Notes under the pieces: generated by a model
Databases searched by the model: none
What the model saw: only the letters and a program-made list of their open reading frames with translations
Told to the model about the DNA's origin: nothing
Source of the DNA: Dipetalonema caudispina
Taxonomy: Eukaryota; Nematoda; Chromadorea; Rhabditida; Onchocercidae
Assembly (NCBI GenBank): GCA_013365325.1
Contig: JABVXV010000122.1
Span: 1 to 64,000, forward strand
Direction of reading: 5' to 3'
Length of the DNA stretch: 64,000 nucleotides
Shown: piece after piece, positions 63,939 through 64,000 of the stretch
Position numbering within the stretch: position 1 is the stretch's first letter
Layout of the letters: each line of letters opens with the position of its first letter
Translations under genes and position numbers: made by a program

Positions 63939-64000
63939 CTGTAAGAAAATCTAAGCTAGTATATAAAAATAAACCAGGCTTGGTTTTCTAGTGAGCTTGC

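Overview
This is nuclear DNA from a parasitic nematode, most likely a filarial (spirurid) worm. That is inferred from very high A+T content, long A+T-rich introns broken by homopolymers, and a nematode gene set: an orphan Cys-loop channel, an insulin-like peptide with extra cysteines, a ShK-domain secreted protein and a CSC-1/Borealin-like protein. Nothing bacterial, viral or phage-like was seen. Nearly every gene is split into short exons, so simple ORFs hide them. The models below were built by joining splice sites in phase, and each complete model sums to a whole number of codons.

Left part (1-10 kb): a glycogen synthase gene on the + strand, missing only its first exon(s), which lie before the window. 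One of its introns is 4.4 kb long.

10-27 kb: a gene-poor, low-complexity region. It holds two small secreted-peptide genes that had to be assembled by eye. One is a putative neuropeptide precursor (+, 16412-18438) with a K/R-bounded, amidation-ready peptide ending SSRFW and a second SSRFW copy at its C-terminus. The other is an insulin/relaxin-like gene (-, 19189-22230). Two patches of decayed coding sequence (about 11.85-12.8 kb and 13.3-13.65 kb), microsatellites and two very long A-runs also lie here.

27-42 kb: a 12-exon nicotinic-receptor-like channel gene (+). Its 8.8 kb second intron contains a complete antisense gene coding for a secreted EGF-like + ShK + nitrobindin-type protein. The stop codon of that gene is only 32 bp from a channel exon, so the two transcripts probably overlap.

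42-64 kb: a compact block of conserved housekeeping and cell-division genes. In order: rpl-38 (-), a Borealin/CSC-1-like protein (+), an unidentified 91-residue basic protein (-), SmD3/snr-1 (+), the membrane nucleoporin NDC1 (+), a SIRT2-type sirtuin (+), and the 3' half of the checkpoint kinase chk-1 (-), which runs off the right edge. The channel and rpl-38 converge with polyadenylation signals only about 30 bp apart. The 91-residue gene and snr-1 diverge from a region of about 290 bp.

The strongest leads for undescribed biology are the neuropeptide-like precursor, the atypical insulin-like peptide, and the nested EGF-ShK-nitrobindin gene. No tRNA, rRNA, CRISPR array or intact transposon was recognised.
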